In this document: positions 11,028 to 23,134 of the stretch, piece by piece
Layout: each line of letters starts with the position of its first letter
How positions within the stretch are numbered: the stretch's first letter is position 1
Assembly (NCBI GenBank): GCA_006384855.1
Contig: VCJN01001770.1
Coordinates: forward strand, 1 to 64,000
Direction of reading: 5' to 3'
Length of the DNA: 64,000 bases
Origin: Tetraselmis striata
Taxonomy: Eukaryota; Chlorophyta; Chlorodendrophyceae; Chlorodendrales; Chlorodendraceae
Program-made: the position numbers and the translations under genes
Notes under the pieces: model-generated
Told to the model about the DNA's origin: nothing
The model's input: only the letters and a program-made list of their open reading frames with translations
Databases searched by the model: none

Positions 11028-12478
11028 CGTTTCGCATGAGGATCACGCTACCAATACAAGTAGCCGCGCCGGCTCGCCCGGATTAAGTACATACACAGTA
11101 CTTCGCCCGGTGTTAGGGGCCGGCTGGAAAGTGAGAAGACACATGGTCTAGTGGGTGTCGATGGGGAGCCATTCTCCAAGCCCCAGCGTAGGCATGCGTC
11201 GCTGTACTAGCTCTTTTTGCAGCAGCGCCCCGCCTCTCCTCCTTCGTCGTTGCTCGAAGCGGACGCTGCCGTTTCACAAGCAGAGCGGAGGCGCTCAATA
11301 CCACCATCACCGCTTGGCTAAGCAGCCTTCTCCTGGGACGCCAGCGTTGAGGAAGAGCTGCCAACCGCTGCTCGCGACGGCGTAGATGCTCTGATGTCGC
11401 TAACGGCATGCGACTCTCGCGATCTCGCCCATATTGTCAAGCCCCGCGCTTGCCGAAGCATGCTTCTGACGGAGCTACCAGAGACACCGAACGAGCACAC
11501 GTGGAGGGATGATGCGCCTCTCCTCTACCCGTTTCATCCGCACCACTTTCGTAAGCGGAAGGGGCGGCCTCTTCCGTTTTACATTATTGACAGCAACGGT
11601 GTTCTACACTCGGACTCATGCACATGTGATTGTCATCATCCATAGTGCCTTCATGGGCAAATTGTCTGCTAGACAGTTGGATGGCGGCCGGCGCACCAAT
11701 TGGTGCACCTTATCTTGAGGGGTTATTATGGGGCGTGCGCGGCAAATTTCTCGCCGTAGAACACCTTATATCTACATGTAGGGACGATGCGGTAACTCGG
11801 TGGGATCATATCTGGTGAGTTACGGAGTAGTTCGTAGACCCCCAGTTCGGGCGATTGTTGAGGCTTTTCAGTCCGAGCTAAATTCGGGGGTTCAGTTCGG
11901 TTTTGGCCCGAACTCCCGAACCACCCCGAACTTAATTGAGTTCGGCACAACCCCGGTATGGTCTCCCGTGGTCTGGGTGGTCAAAACGCGTGCTTCCCCG
12001 AGTTCTCGCGTATGGCAACGAGTCAACGACTAAGACTATCGATCATGTGCTTGCTCGTTAGTGCATGTGCTACAATCATGGAGCCACTTACGGAGCCGGT
12101 ATAGCAACCAAGTCTGTGGAGTAGCAACAACACAAGTGCCAGTGGATTAGTAGGCTCCTTAATGCTCTTACTTTGCGACGGCACGACGCATGAGTTGGGG
12201 CGTCGTGGTAAGAGACTGAACACGCGATTAGCTAGCACTACCGCTCGCCGATGTGAGCGACACTGCCCCTAGCCCCTCATCCATTCTGACAGCAACTTGG
12301 GCAACCATCGTCGCCACTTGATGGCGGCTCTGAGCGAGGTGGCGCGTCGTGGGCACTTAGCAGCCCGGGGCACTTGGAGCTGACAGTGGGATGCAGTGCC
12401 GAGTCATTTAGCGCCGGCAGTCAGTCGCTACCGGTAGTACTTGGGCCACCTCGCCGCCTAAGTCGGTTGCACGTGTTT
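11028..12478. other. Non-genic stretch
   Basis: I see no coherent gene. Short open frames on both strands have no domain. Around 11870-11950 there is a local cluster of TTCGG/CCGAA motifs that could fold back on itself. Confidence 0.4.
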
Positions 12479-12784
12479 TTAGCAACTGTAAATCCATATC
12501 AGTAAAGTCCATATGATCCTGTAATTCCACACCGCCGCGCAACAATCCATTGCTTTCGCTATGCACCTGCGGCCGTCGATCATGTATCGGTCCCGTAGCA
12601 ATCGGATGGTATTGGTGGAGGCAGCGAGTTTTATTGTGTATACGGGTGCAACCATAGCGGCATTTTCATTGGACAGTGACTCCACGCTGGACATGCCATA
12701 GTTTATTAGGTCATCACGCTGCAGTACTTTGTACATTTTTACATCGTCGCACGGAGAGCTTTGATATTTCGCTTTGACCCGCAA
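12479..12784 (-). CDS. Hypothetical ORF, 101 aa
   Basis: In a more AT-rich stretch, this minus-strand frame encodes a protein-like sequence (starts MRVKAKYQSSPCDDVKMYK, later NENAAMVAPVYTIKLAAS) and ends with an aromatic, hydrophobic tail. No family is recognised. It is short and isolated, so it may be an exon or a chance frame. Up to 13021 nothing else is seen. Confidence 0.25.
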   Translation of the reverse strand: MRVKAKYQSSPCDDVKMYKVLQRDDLINYGMSSVESLSNENAAMVAPVYTIKLAASTNTIRLLRDRYMIDGRRCIAKAMDCCAAVWNYRIIWTLLIWIYSC

Positions 12785-13021
12785 ACTCGGTCATATTTGG
12801 AGCAACATCGCATTGTCATGCGGGTAGCACAATGTACTAGTATTGTATGTGTTTCCATATGTGCCACGGCAGTGCGCAACGGTTACAACATACACGTTTA
12901 AATAATCAATACTCATGATGATGAGGGCGCGGGCCAAAGCATTACAATACAGGTAATTACATGAGCTGGCAGCAGAAGGCGATATCAGGAAATCACCAAA
13001 AAGGACAATCAGAAAGGTCCT

Positions 13022-13699
13022 CTACATCAACAGCGAGGTGGAAGCAGTAACATGAGAAGAAACAGAATGGGCACGAGCCCACGACGCATCAGACTTGGCC
13101 ATCTGCACACCGGCAGAGAGAATGCCGCCCAGGGTACCATGCGCGCAAGCCGAGACCCGCTGCAACAACCCCCTCCGTGTGCGCGACAGGTGACGGCGGA
13201 ACTCAGCAGGTTGGCTAGCGACAAAGTTCCGAAGTGCCTGAACGGATTGGCCACGAAGGAAGCATGAGGTCGGGGCGGAAGGACCGCCATGGAAGTTGCG
13301 CACAGCCAACAGCACCGCGAAGATGTAGACCACCGTCAAAGCGGACTTCCCGAGATGGCCGCGGTCCTCAACCACAAAGGGTAGTACCGGTGAACACCTT
13401 GCACTGCGGCGGAAAACGCCCGGTCCGCTGCCAACTTATCCTGCTCCGCCTCGGTCGCCGCGATTCCTGGGGTGCACCAGCGGGGGTCGTTGCTCCAAGT
13501 GGGGGTCGTGGAGGACACGCACGCGAAAGTCGATAATGTAATCGCACGCCGCCCCCTCCCCCCACCCCGCCAGCGTCAAGTCCGACGGCCGCGAGCGGTC
13601 CGCTGGGCGCATCCCACTTGTCTCAAGGATCAAGTCGCCGGCTCCCGAGCGGTCCCGGTCAAGCACCGCGCCCGCATCAATTGCCACAGATGCCCACAT
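13022..13699 (-). pseudogene. LINE-type polyprotein tail (post-RT domain), frameshifted
   Basis: Three overlapping minus-strand frames read as one protein. The first contains RPSDLTLAGWGEG and YIIDFRVRV, the next AEQDKLAADRAFSAAVQ and HRYYPLWL, and the last FVVEDRGHLGKSAL followed by a basic tail. This order (RP-x-D, a β-strand 'DF-V', a lysine-rich helix, then a 'VVE..G' strand) is the nuclease-like tail found after reverse transcriptase in many algal non-LTR retroelement proteins, and it parallels the tail at 20585-21735. Two frameshifts and the missing RT mark it as a fragment. Confidence 0.5.
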
Positions 13700-14590
13700 A
13701 TTCTTCAGAGCAGTACAATACGTTGCTAGAACATTAGTAACCGAGCTCCATGCAATGAACCCGCAATGATAACCGGCACCCCCTGAGATTCGGCCGTTGC
13801 CCCATTGCTATCGTCGTTGGCTGATGATGTTGTCTTGCGCCGCTTGCTGCCGCTGCGCATTCGGCATGTTGCCGGCTTGACCCAGGCTGCGGTGCGGCTG
13901 CGGTTTGCTTATGGGCGCCTAGCCTGCGGCGGCAATGGCCGGGGTGGGCTTCTGGCCCGCGGGCGGCGGCTGCTCCAGCGCGTGGATCGTCCGGCGCGGG
14001 GGGTGACATAGGTGGTGGGTCTCAGCCGGGAGCTTGGCCAGGCGGGACTCGAGGGCGAGCTTGTTGGGATGGGATGACAACTCGAGTAGCGCGGTGGCCT
14101 CCGTAGTGGTCTCCATGTCCAGCTTGACGAGGCGTTCGGCCGTGGCGTGCGGTCACGTTAAAGCCGCGCAAAGACGGGGGCTGGCGACTCATGCTCCAGC
14201 GATAAGGCATTCATATCGGAGGTGCTGTCTGCCGACTTGGCATGTTTGCCGTCGAGTTCCATGCCGGACTCCGTGTAGTCGAGGAGGAGCTCCTCAGACT
14301 CGCGTGGCATCGCTGCGGATGGAGCCCCAAGGATGCGGCTGCTGTCGGTGCGGGGGGTGTCGCCCGATGTCTGCTCCGGCCGCCGGCTAATGTTGCTCCC
14401 GGGCCACCACTACCCACTCACGCAACTGTTCCTCGATGGATGACAACGTGCTCGAAACCCGATGGAGGGCTTTCGTCGACATTTCGCCATATTTACGTCC
14501 TGAGGGCTGCCGCGATGGGAGAGTAGGGGTCGGCCGGGAGCTGGGGTGCCGGTACGTAGCTCTAGCGGCTCATGCTAGGGCTAACCGTTC
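13700..14590. other. GC-rich, no assignable gene
   Basis: Several open frames on both strands lack domains. A minus-strand stretch around 13919-14116 (LELSSHPNKLALESRLAKL) looks helical and may continue the mobile-element ORF whose tail is at 13022-13699, but this cannot be shown. Confidence 0.3.
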
Positions 14591-14599
14591 CGACGGGCG

Positions 14600-14770
14600 A
14601 GCAGGTCGGCTGAAATCAAGTTGAAATTTGTTGCAACATGCTAATCCGCTGCCCGGACCGAGTCTCATGACCTGCCATCTCTAACTATTATATGTAAACA
14701 CAAGATGTACTATACGACTCAGGCTACCGGCCTTCCTCCATTGTTCCAAAGCCGTGCCTCCATCTTTGCA
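14600..14770 (+). repeat. Partial copy of dispersed repeat family R
   Basis: The sequence from GTTGAAATTTGTTGCAACA through CCGGACCGAGTCTCATG and the CGGCCTTCCTCCATT region aligns by eye with the first part of the copies at about 32062-32620 and 58735-59285. This copy lacks the downstream GC-rich half. Confidence 0.6.
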
Positions 14771-16800
14771 ACTTTGGGCTGCCCCCCAATTATCGTGTTG
14801 CTAAGTTCGCGGCTCGTCCACGGCTTCCGCGCGCGCACCGTCAGCTTCGAGCCCCATGCAATCCGCGGGTTTGATGTTTGTCCGCTGACGAGCGCATCAT
14901 CGACCTGCATCATGTAGGGCCCATCATAACCCGTCTAGCTAGGGCGGCGCCATGTCACCGCCCACTCATTCGCAAATGGCGTCATGAAGCCGAAGTATGG
15001 TCGGACTAAGGCAGCCTAAGCGTCCCGCCCTCCGTATGCTTCTTACATGGGTCTCCATCATCTAGAAGGTGTCATCACGTGCCTTTTTGGGCGGGGTGCT
15101 TGCTACTACCGGGTGGCGTGCTATAATTGTGTGGCTAAGCTGGCGAGCTGGCGGCGCAGTGCTCGCCGCGGATGTTTTGAATGTAGCGATCTTCGCCTCC
15201 GGCGTAGGCGAGTGGCGTTGCGGGGAGGGGCATAAGGTGGCTTACTAAGCGTATGTATTATGTCATGATTTCCTTTTGTGTTGGCTGTACTAACTGCTAG
15301 GCTTCACTGGTACCAGTCCTGTCCCGGGGGCGGAAAAAAAAACTGCTAGGCTGCCGGCTGCAATCTGCAGCCGACTGCAGCCGACTGCTGGGCTGCAAAT
15401 CCGCAATCGATACTCGTATGTACATCGCGATGTAATACTATAATCCTTACACAGTATGCCGGTCTCCAGCAGCGAACCATACACAAAAACTCATACAGGG
15501 TAGTCGCTACAGGTACACACACACGATAGCGACTATATATAATCCTGTAATCCTGTAATTATATATATATATAATCCTTAGCTGTACTCCGCAAGCTACG
15601 TACAGCTACATCCACGGCAGTTGAAAACGCCTGATACGCAGCGTCGACGCGACATTATAGGACTTTCGTCCGACATCACGACTGCTTCCTTTGCTGAACA
15701 GCCAGGCCTTGTTTCCCGCCCGGGGGCCAGAAAAAGCAAAGCAGGGGCGGGCATATCAAGCAAGCTTCTGTCCCGGGGGCGAAAAAACAATCAAGCAAGC
15801 TCAAATTATATCCGCCTGCACATGGTCGCTACCGTACAGTCTGGGCTCCCGATACAGCATCGGTGGAGGCGCCAGCTACAGGTACTGGAGTACAGTTGGT
15901 GCAAACTTCAGTAGCGATGACGAGCGCAATGCCCACACAGTCAAGCAGGGGCCAGTCAGCGTGTGATAGGATGCGCCCTTCCGCTCGTCGCTCCGGTGTG
16001 CCCGGCTCAGGTAGCCGGACAAGTACAATTCGTGCAATCGCCATTGTGCCTAGCCCCACCGCACTCCAGATTCCTCACGCTCGGCGGGGGAGGGGTGACA
16101 TAAGCTTCCGGAAGGCGCAGACAGCGACGCCTGGCGGTGCAGTGGCGGGAAGAGCGCGCTGCAGGGAGCCAGACGGCGGCGTGGCGCGCGCATTTGCGAG
16201 TCGCAGCCGGAGTGCCTGCTTTGTGTGCGAGGTGATCGAGTGGGACGTCGTGCTATACACCACCGCAAGCTCGGATGGCAGTGATGAAGTTCTGCGTTTG
16301 GGCCGCGTGGTAGCCTCCGAGAAAGGAACGTACATGGTCGAGCCCTTGGTTGAGCAGGTGGGCTGCCTGCGTGCTTGATAAGCGTATTGGCGCTGGTACC
16401 CCGCGTGATGCTGCCTGGTCAAGCTATCTGCACAGTTGACGCTGGTCCGCCGGGGTGCGATGCAGACAACCGGGATGTGGGTGCTCGACGGGGATGAGGA
16501 AGCGGCAGTTGAGATTCAAGAGGCGGCGGTGCGATGCGTAGTGGAGACGGACTACGGGCAGCGGGCGATCGAGGACAGGTGCGGGCGGGTATCGAGCAGG
16601 CTGCGGTGTGGACACACCCATTGCAGGACATGTCGCACTGGCAGCGTTTCTAAATGCCAGTGCCGCCCTGCAGGGTGTCAAACCCGCATGGCGAGCACGC
16701 AGAGGAGGTGTGGGAAATACTGCAAGCCATCCCCGATGGCATTTACAAGGGGCTGTGCGGCCACTGAATCCCTCACCCCGCCTCCCGAGCAATTGCCAGA
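14771..16800. other. Intergenic, with fragments of poly(A)-ended repeat family P
   Basis: A family P tail (CACTGGTACCAGTCCTGTCC, then GGGGGCGG and A9) lies at about 15302-15345. Related strings (GGGGGCGAAAAAACAATC and similar) lie at about 15716-15800. A plus-strand frame at 15863-16378 ends with a protein-like stretch (VCEVIEWDVVLYTTASS) but has no identified start or family. 16380-16800 is the downstream flank of the kinase gene. Confidence 0.4.
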
Positions 16801-19800
16801 CTACAACAGCGCACTGAGTGAGGCATGAGCAGCCTCAGCTGTGGGGCGCGCCGACGGCTGGATAGCTAGCATATCTTTCACTGAGACCAGCAGAGCTGCG
16901 CCAAAGGTCTTGCCAAAGGTGCCGGCAAAGCAAGTGGAGAAAACAGTGCTATGGTCGGCGACAACTTGCCCCAGCTCAAAGCTGGACAAGTAATCCTTCG
17001 GCAGCTCCGTCCCCAGCAGCTTCACCACAGCCGTGTTGATTGCCTGTGGACAGTGCCATGTGTAAGCACGCCAGCAGGGCCCGTCACCGCTGCCACTGCT
17101 ACTGCCCCTGGCATAGGTGCTGTCAGGCTACTCACCGGGGTGCCCAGATGCGGGAAGTCAATGCCGGTGGCGATGCAGACAATGATGATGCCGGCCATGT
17201 ACATGTCAAATGCGAAGGCGTGATCTGCTTGGTAGCACCGCTCTGGGGGGCAGCGGTTCTCCCACTTGGGCTTGGGCACCTGCACACAGCAGCATAAATA
17301 CACACGTTGAGCCCTCTACATCTAACTACATTTGAGTAATCTAGACTCTACTTGAGCATGTCCCTCCCTCTTCGTTGTGAATGTTAAGTATCAAAGCTGC
17401 AGCTGCTATACTAACAGATATGTTCATATATAAAAAGATCAGTGGTATTCCTTTCAATACATCTTCATGTTAGCCTGATTGCCAGGCGTACACATCGGCA
17501 TATTCCCTGTGGCATTGCACTGCACAGTTCACCAGGCAGGCGGCCCACCTGCTTCTGCGTGTCGTACCACCAGCCAACCAGCTGCTTCCGTACCTCCTCA
17601 TCCGGCGAACCAACGCGCGGCCGCCTCAGCCTGCTTCCGCCCTCAGAGAGGTCCACCGCCAGCCCAAAGTCGGACCACCTCAATGTGGGACATTGGATGT
17701 CAGAGAGCCAGGAAATAGGAGGGGCGGCGGCGGTGAGCAACAAGCACGGCTTGGCAGAAGGCATTGACTGTAGGAGAGCGCTCTAGTGAAGCAGGCGCAC
17801 CTGGCCAGGATACCGTGCTCCCCCGTGGTATCCTCAGTCAGCTCCACCAAAACTGCATGCACCACAAAGTTTGTTCGGGGCGGGAGGTGCTGAGAAGGAT
17901 GCCTCCTCATAGACGGTAGCGGGAATCAAGGGTGAGCTGCCGTACCGTTGTCAGGCTTTACGTCGCGCATCACCACCTCAAGGCGCGCTGCATGAGCCAG
18001 GCCGGCCAAAATCTGCAGCACCGCAATCCGTGACAGGGCCGCGTGCGCTGGCTTCTGGAAAAACCCACTGGAGATGTACTCATTCTGCAGCGAGTGCGCC
18101 AGCAGCAAGGTCAGCGCGTTCTAAGGACACACCAAGAAGCAGGGGAGGCCGTGGAGCACGTGGTTATTGCCACAAATCACGAAAACACCCAGTTCAAGGT
18201 AGGTACCCCCGCAAGCACGACCATTCATGTCCGATCCCATATAAGGGGCTTGTTGGGGGCGAAAGGAGGGGGGCAAAGGGATTACCAGGTCAATGCCATA
18301 GGCACTGGGGTTGACACGCTGCAGAACGAGCCACAGCTGCTGCGTGTCCTCTTCAACAATGCGGTCGACGTAAGGAATGCAGTACCTGCACAGGCGAAAC
18401 CACGCATCATTAAGGCTCTTGCAACAAGGCGAAGCGGCTGACACGGGCGGTGGGGACATGGGAAGCGCGGGGGGGGGGGGGGGGGGGGGGGAGGCGCACA
18501 GCAACCCGTTGTTGGTTGCGAGCTTGGAGGCAATTCTGTACTCGTTCTCAGCTGAATCCTTCTGCGTGGCGTTGATCTTCTTCAGCACCACTTGCGTGGA
18601 GATGTCCAGGGAGGGCAGGCCTGCACCACCTTTGCATACGTTCTCCGCCACCACCTCCCAGCGACTGCCGCCCGCCGCTGGCTGGATGTACTTAGTGGGT
18701 TTGGCAGACACGGAGACCGCTGAGTAAACCAGTCCGGCGGAGCCGGCCTTGATGAAGTTAACTGGTAGTGCGCGTGCAGGTGATTGAAGGAAACAGCAGC
18801 CCCAGCAATGAGTCTCCAAAACACCTGCTGGCGGGAAACGTATACCGCCATGGGAGGACAAGGGGGGGGGGGGGGGGGGGGGGGAGGGGCGGTCGGCGAG
18901 AAATATTACCGGGGCGGTATATTCCGTTGTTGCCTTTGAGCTCGCACAGTTTCGAAACGAGCGCGTTGTCGGTTTTGTCGCCCGTGGCTGCGGGCTTGGG
19001 CAGCGAGCGGGCCAGATAGCTCTCCGCAATCTCCCTGCAGACCAAGGGTGGTGACTGGTTACATTGCTGAATTTACCAGCCGTCCCCGACACGATCGCCA
19101 GGGGCAGACCGGAAGGAAGGCAGGGAAGTAGGGTACAATCTAGGAAGGCAGGGAAGTAACCTCATGGAGGCCGCTAGGACGCCTATCCTGGCGGTCAGGA
19201 AGTGGCGCAGCTCAGCGTGCAGCGACGGCTGTGCCTCCAGCGCAGCCGCCAGCGCAGCTAGCGAGCCTCCGGTCGCGCCGTCCGCGGCTTTCACTTCCCG
19301 CGCCAGGCTCTGGAAACACGGGCCCTGCTGCTCCAGCGCCGGCCAGGCATGCGCAGCCAGGTCGAGTTGATACTTGCGGCTTAGTAGCTGATCCACAATA
19401 GCGCTGTCGCTGAAGTGCGCCGACCCGAACAGGCTCCGCCCGTCGAGGCTGGGCTGCAGATAAAGAGGGACAATGTTCGGCGAGGTCAGTTTAAAGTTGC
19501 CAGAGCTGCCCTACTATAACGCATCGGCTGCCGGTTTACTTTCTGTCGTCCTGCCGCGGGCCGTCGAGTGAGGGCAGGCCGGGTCGCACGGGGTCACTGA
19601 GGTGTGATAGCGCAACGCGCTGGTGTTCAGGTGGGCCCCGATGCACGCGCCTCTTCTCGTACTTGATCGCCCAGTCCAGCTGCCGGTACGGTGCCAGAAC
19701 CTGCATTTTCTGCCGCGCGCAGGAGCGCGAGCTGCCCCTCCAGCAGAACCCGGCGGTCCGCGCGTTCACCTATTGACAACGCCACGGCCTCCGCGACGCT

Positions 19801-19839
19801 CTGCAGGGCAGGGAGGGATCCAGTGGGCGCGGCAGCCAT
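16801..19839 (-). CDS. Protein kinase, 564 aa, ten exons
   Basis: Exons (minus): 19839-19663, 19453-19161, 19034-18910, 18761-18506, 18385-18286, 18120-17946, 17852-17801, 17678-17549, 17279-17136, 17043-16801. All introns are GT-AG, all phases agree, and the coding sum is 1695 nt. The N-terminal ~195 residues are helical with no known domain. The kinase domain follows: Gly-rich loop KAGSAGLVYSAV (~203), β3 Lys in QVVLKKIN (~260), αC Glu in DSAENEYRIA, catalytic loop VVMRDVKPDN (Asp ~370, Met instead of His in HRD), WSDFGLAVDL (Asp ~396), RCPPER as the APE equivalent, subdomain IX FDMYMAG and an Arg-containing end (DMLAIQPSARPT). All catalytic residues are present, so it is probably an active Ser/Thr-type kinase; the substrate is unknown. 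There is no membrane segment. Two introns hold C-tracts on the sense strand (plus-strand G at about 18471-18491 and 18861-18884). Confidence 0.88.
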
Positions 19840-20159
19840 GACGCCTACTATGGCAGTATGGCAGGAAGATCGACAGTCAGCAAGCCAAGGACTGGGTGAG
19901 GCTAGTCGTCATATGCAGGTCGGAAAAGTCAAGCTCTGTCGACCAGCGCAGAAGCTTGCTGCGCGACCCTCACACCCTCACCTGATCCACGCAAGGGGGA
20001 TGGGGCAACGGGCGCGAATTTCGCTCCACAGGGTTGGTCTTGTGAATGTGATGGGTGATCGCGTGGATGTATCTGCTGCGGGTTTGGTTACAGGGCAAGC
20101 GTCCGGAGAACGCACGGAACGTACTGGGGAAGGAAAAGCCCGCATTAAACAGAACTATT

Positions 20160-20240
20160 AACTACAGAAATATTAACTACTATGTGTTTAGTTCTGTTTG
20201 TAGTGCGCATATGTTGAAGCCCTAATGGAAAAAAAAACTA
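20160..20240 (+). repeat. LINE-like 3' end fragment
   Basis: Contains the string GTTCTGTTTGTAGTGCGCAT, then GAAGCCCTAATGG and A9. The same terminal string ends the longer LINE-like copies at 21735 and 41462, and it appears inverted at 39661. The flanking 20380-20560 contains a segment (GGATCCATGA, TTTTAATGTTTTTTGG) that also occurs at the arm ends near 25115 and 30975. Confidence 0.6.
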
Positions 20241-20584
20241 CAGGTCGCTACTGCAGGCACATACAGTACAGCATCTCTGTTTTGCTTGCAACTTTTCGTA
20301 AACGCTTAGCGTAAATTGCTTTTCGTTTTGCTTTCTGTGCTCATATGTTTTAAAAGCACTGATGTAAGTACAAGAGCAGGTACTTACTTAGGGACTGACT
20401 GCGTTACTGCAGACAGACCTCGTAAGGATTGATCAAGATCGATAATAATCGCCTTGTTGGATGCCGGTCCCGGCGGGAGGATTGGATCCATGAGGGGTTT
20501 TAATGTTTTTTGGCAGAGACGGAAATAAAGACACCCTGAGCCACCGCGCATTCACACGGTCCGTTCGCAAAGCTTGCTGCGCGT

Positions 20585-21735
20585 ATGCCTACAAGCGGCC
20601 CTGACAGTAACCGCTTCCGGGGCCGCCTCTTACGCGCTGCGACAGCGTCCCTGGTGACTGATCCTCCAAGTGAGGGTCGCCTCGGTAAAGTCCGTAAGCA
20701 TTCCCCTGAGTCCTACGATTCCATGTTCCGCGTTGCCGCTTGCCGCCCATTTGACCTTCCGGCGGCTCCTGTCCTCTCCCTTGGCGAGCCATGCCCTTGT
20801 GCTTTTTGCTCCTCGGTACAAGGCATGCTGGCCCGAGGAAGTTTGCGTGGAATTCACCCCTTCGGCTTGGGCGGTCGCGTACGTTGATCACATGGCCCGT
20901 TGCTCTGGGGGCGACTCCAATCACGCCGCACACGAGTGGGCGGCACATGACCTTTCCGACGTTTGCCACGACGTGATGAAGTCCGCCCTGGGCGTGGGTT
21001 TCCATATCATCACGGACCCGTCGGTGCTTGTTTCTCTTCCGAAGGGCAGCGACGGCCGGCCGGCCGATGTTGGGCTTTTGCGTATTGTGGTATCCGCGGG
21101 AACACGGTTGCTGTCGATACCACCATTGCCCATATCCTAGGCGTGTCAAGCTCGGATCCAACGATTGCATGGCGGGCTGCAGAGCGCCGCAAAATCCAGA
21201 AGTATGACGAGGGTGTCCGAAACGCCGCCGGCATGCGTCGCTTTGTTCCTTTCGCCGTTTCCGAGTTCGGCTCGCTGGCCCCGCACGCTGAGGCCTTCTT
21301 GGTGGAGCTCGCGAAAGCTAGCCACACACACACCGGCCAGAAAATCGGCCAGCTCTTGTCTGCGTGGCGCCGCCGTTTCTCCTTGCTCATCAACATGGCA
21401 CATGCATGCCAACGTTCTTGGCGGGGTCGCGGCCGGGCGCGCGGCACGTGATGGTGCTCCAGCATCTGCCTCGCGTCGCTCGTCGGCATGTGTCGCTATG
21501 ACCCGGGTCATTGGCCGCAAGCGTCCTCGCCGCGGCTGATGGCCTACCCCGGGGGGGTGGTCCCTTTGATTCCAGGCAGCTTGGCGACTTCGTGGTTCCC
21601 TTGGCTCTCCCTTGGTTCTTGGCTCCATGGCCTCCTGCTCGACCCTGGTTTTAGGCTTATGTCTCTCTTTTGCTGACAACCTTTCATAGTTGCCGTTAGT
21701 TCTGTTTGTAGTGCGCATATGTTAAAGCCCTAATG
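20585..21735 (+). pseudogene. LINE-like retroelement 3' end (post-RT tail and 3' UTR)
   Basis: The first frame (20670-21140) reads AWAVAYVDHMARCSGG and ends RPADVGLLRIV. After a frameshift near 21080 the second frame continues VAVDTTIAHILG, AERRKIQKYDEGVRNAAG, FVPFAVSEFGS and AEAFLVELAKAS. This is the conserved tail (RPAD, VD-T, lysine helix, FVP-V-E-G) downstream of reverse transcriptase in algal non-LTR elements. The 3' UTR ends GTTAAAGCCCTAATGT followed by A7, as expected for target-primed integration. It is 5'-truncated and frameshifted, so not autonomous. Related truncated copies lie at 39661-40470 (minus) and 41060-41465. Confidence 0.7.
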
Positions 21736-21744
21736 TAAAAAAAT

Positions 21745-22925
21745 AGACACGGAAATAAACGACATTATGACAAGGGCTTGTTGTCGCGTGCAGTCGCGCG
21801 CAAAGGCTTCAAGTTGTACCTCGGTACGCCACTATTACCTTTCTCGTGTACTGCTAGGGTCCAGTGCTATGACCTAACCTAGTCTTGCCTGGCTGTGGGC
21901 CGTCGAGACGCGCCGAAGGGAACACGCCCACCGGGGAGATGCCGAAGGGTGGCCAAATATGTGCGCAGGTGCGGGGCGCCCTCACCGGTCACAACGACGA
22001 CTCCCCGAGCGGACTACCACCAACACATGGCGATGAATGATGGGAACGGACGCCACGATGAACGCATATCACGCTCGACGCGGATGTAGTGAGATGGCGA
22101 GGGGCGGGTCACCTGTATCGAGGGTAGTGACCGCGGAGTGCTCAACGACACGGCGCGGTTGGGGATCGCGGGCGGGCATAGCGACGGGTTCACATGTCGG
22201 GACGCCACTACGGGAAGCGGACCCTCTGAGAAGGGGACCCTCTAGAGAGGGGACCCTCGGGAGAGGGGGACACAGGGTAGCGCGTATGTGTATTCACACT
22301 AAGTGTCTGGTGCAGGTGTTTGCGGTGCCCACGCCACCTCTGGCACGATACAACGGGTAGTACCCTCTAGGGAGGGAACCTTATCGGAGAGGGGGCCCTC
22401 TGGAGAGGGGGACACAGGGTAGCGCGCACGTGCATTCACATTGACTGTCTAGAGCAGGTGTTTGCAGTGCGAGGCAAGCATATGCGTCATGTTTGCGGTC
22501 GTGGATGCTTTCGAGGGTCCCGGGACTGCGTTCGACCACTTCTTGGCCTTGTATCCGAAAGCACCCGACGAAAGCAGTTACGACAACGGGTTAGCACCTA
22601 AAGAACTGTCACCACTTCCCTGTTGTTGCGTGCCCCTTTATTCACTCAGTCATATTAGGCGCACATGTGCCGGCCCGTCCCGAAGCAAGGTGGAACCTGC
22701 ACAACTACGCTTTATTACGAGAGGCGGTGTTACTTCATGTGGACCGAGCTCTACATCGACGAATTCGACGAGTTCCGCGCGAAGAATTATGTCGATTGCG
22801 GTTGCAACTACAAAATCGCGGAGCTCAAGAGTCGGGCGTGCAACTTCTCGTTGGCGGAGCATCCCTATCGCCGGTCCCTATCGCAGATCATTCGCCAACT
22901 CGTTCGCGCGTATGGATCAAATGTT
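21745..22925 (+). repeat. Inverted-repeat arm A (left)
   Basis: From the GACACGGAAATAAACGACAT region to the REQ-coding end, this ~1.2 kb segment is matched by the reverse complement of about 23935-25105, with scattered substitutions and small indels. The spacer between the arms is about 1 kb. A third copy of the outer 220 bases lies at about 30990-31215 in the same orientation as this arm. Confidence 0.85.
22206..22420. repeat. ACCCTCT-GAGAGGGG minisatellite blocks
   Basis: Two clusters of ~16-base units (ACCCTCTAGAGAGGGG and variants) at about 22220-22275 and 22364-22415, each followed by GACACAGGGTAGCGCG and a diverged ~40-base common segment. The inverted arm carries the matching blocks at about 24420-24640. 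Confidence 0.7.
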
Positions 22926-23134
22926 TTTTTCTGCTTTTGCTGTGCTTGAAGCTGGCGTGCATGAACTATTACCGACGGGAGCAGACCCGCAACACCGGGC
23001 GTGCGTTTTGGCGTCCGACTACCAGGCATCAGGTCGTGCCGCGTGACGATTCATCCAACGACGATCAGTCCGACTGTTACATGGACACCACGATGTGGGA
23101 CTTATCGTTGCATAATGTGGTACTCAATATGTGA
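22462..23134 (+). pseudogene. Unknown protein remnant, copy 1 (arm A)
   Basis: The first frame reads FAVVDAFEGPGTAFDHFLAL and YPKAPDESSYDNG. A second frame at 22665-22949 reads YYERRCYFMWTELYIDEFDE and SLAEHPYRRSLSQIIRQLV. A third frame, ending at 23134, reads YYRREQTRNTGRAFW and DTTMWDLSLHNVVLNM. The middle segment is also present, with few amino-acid changes, in the oppositely oriented copy at 23833-24354. That points to a coding element duplicated and then disrupted by frameshifts. The family is not recognised; given its neighbours it may belong to the same KDZ-like element as the CxC-type ORF at 27109-27642. Confidence 0.4.

Noticed and set aside
19536-19769. A frameshift in kinase exon 1
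   Set aside because: A second open frame looked like a continuation, but a GT donor after codon 59 joins the next exon in perfect phase, so no frameshift is needed.
20585-21735. A host gene instead of a retroelement tail
   Set aside because: Truncated copies share the same poly(A)-ended 3' UTR elsewhere in the window, and the frames are disrupted.
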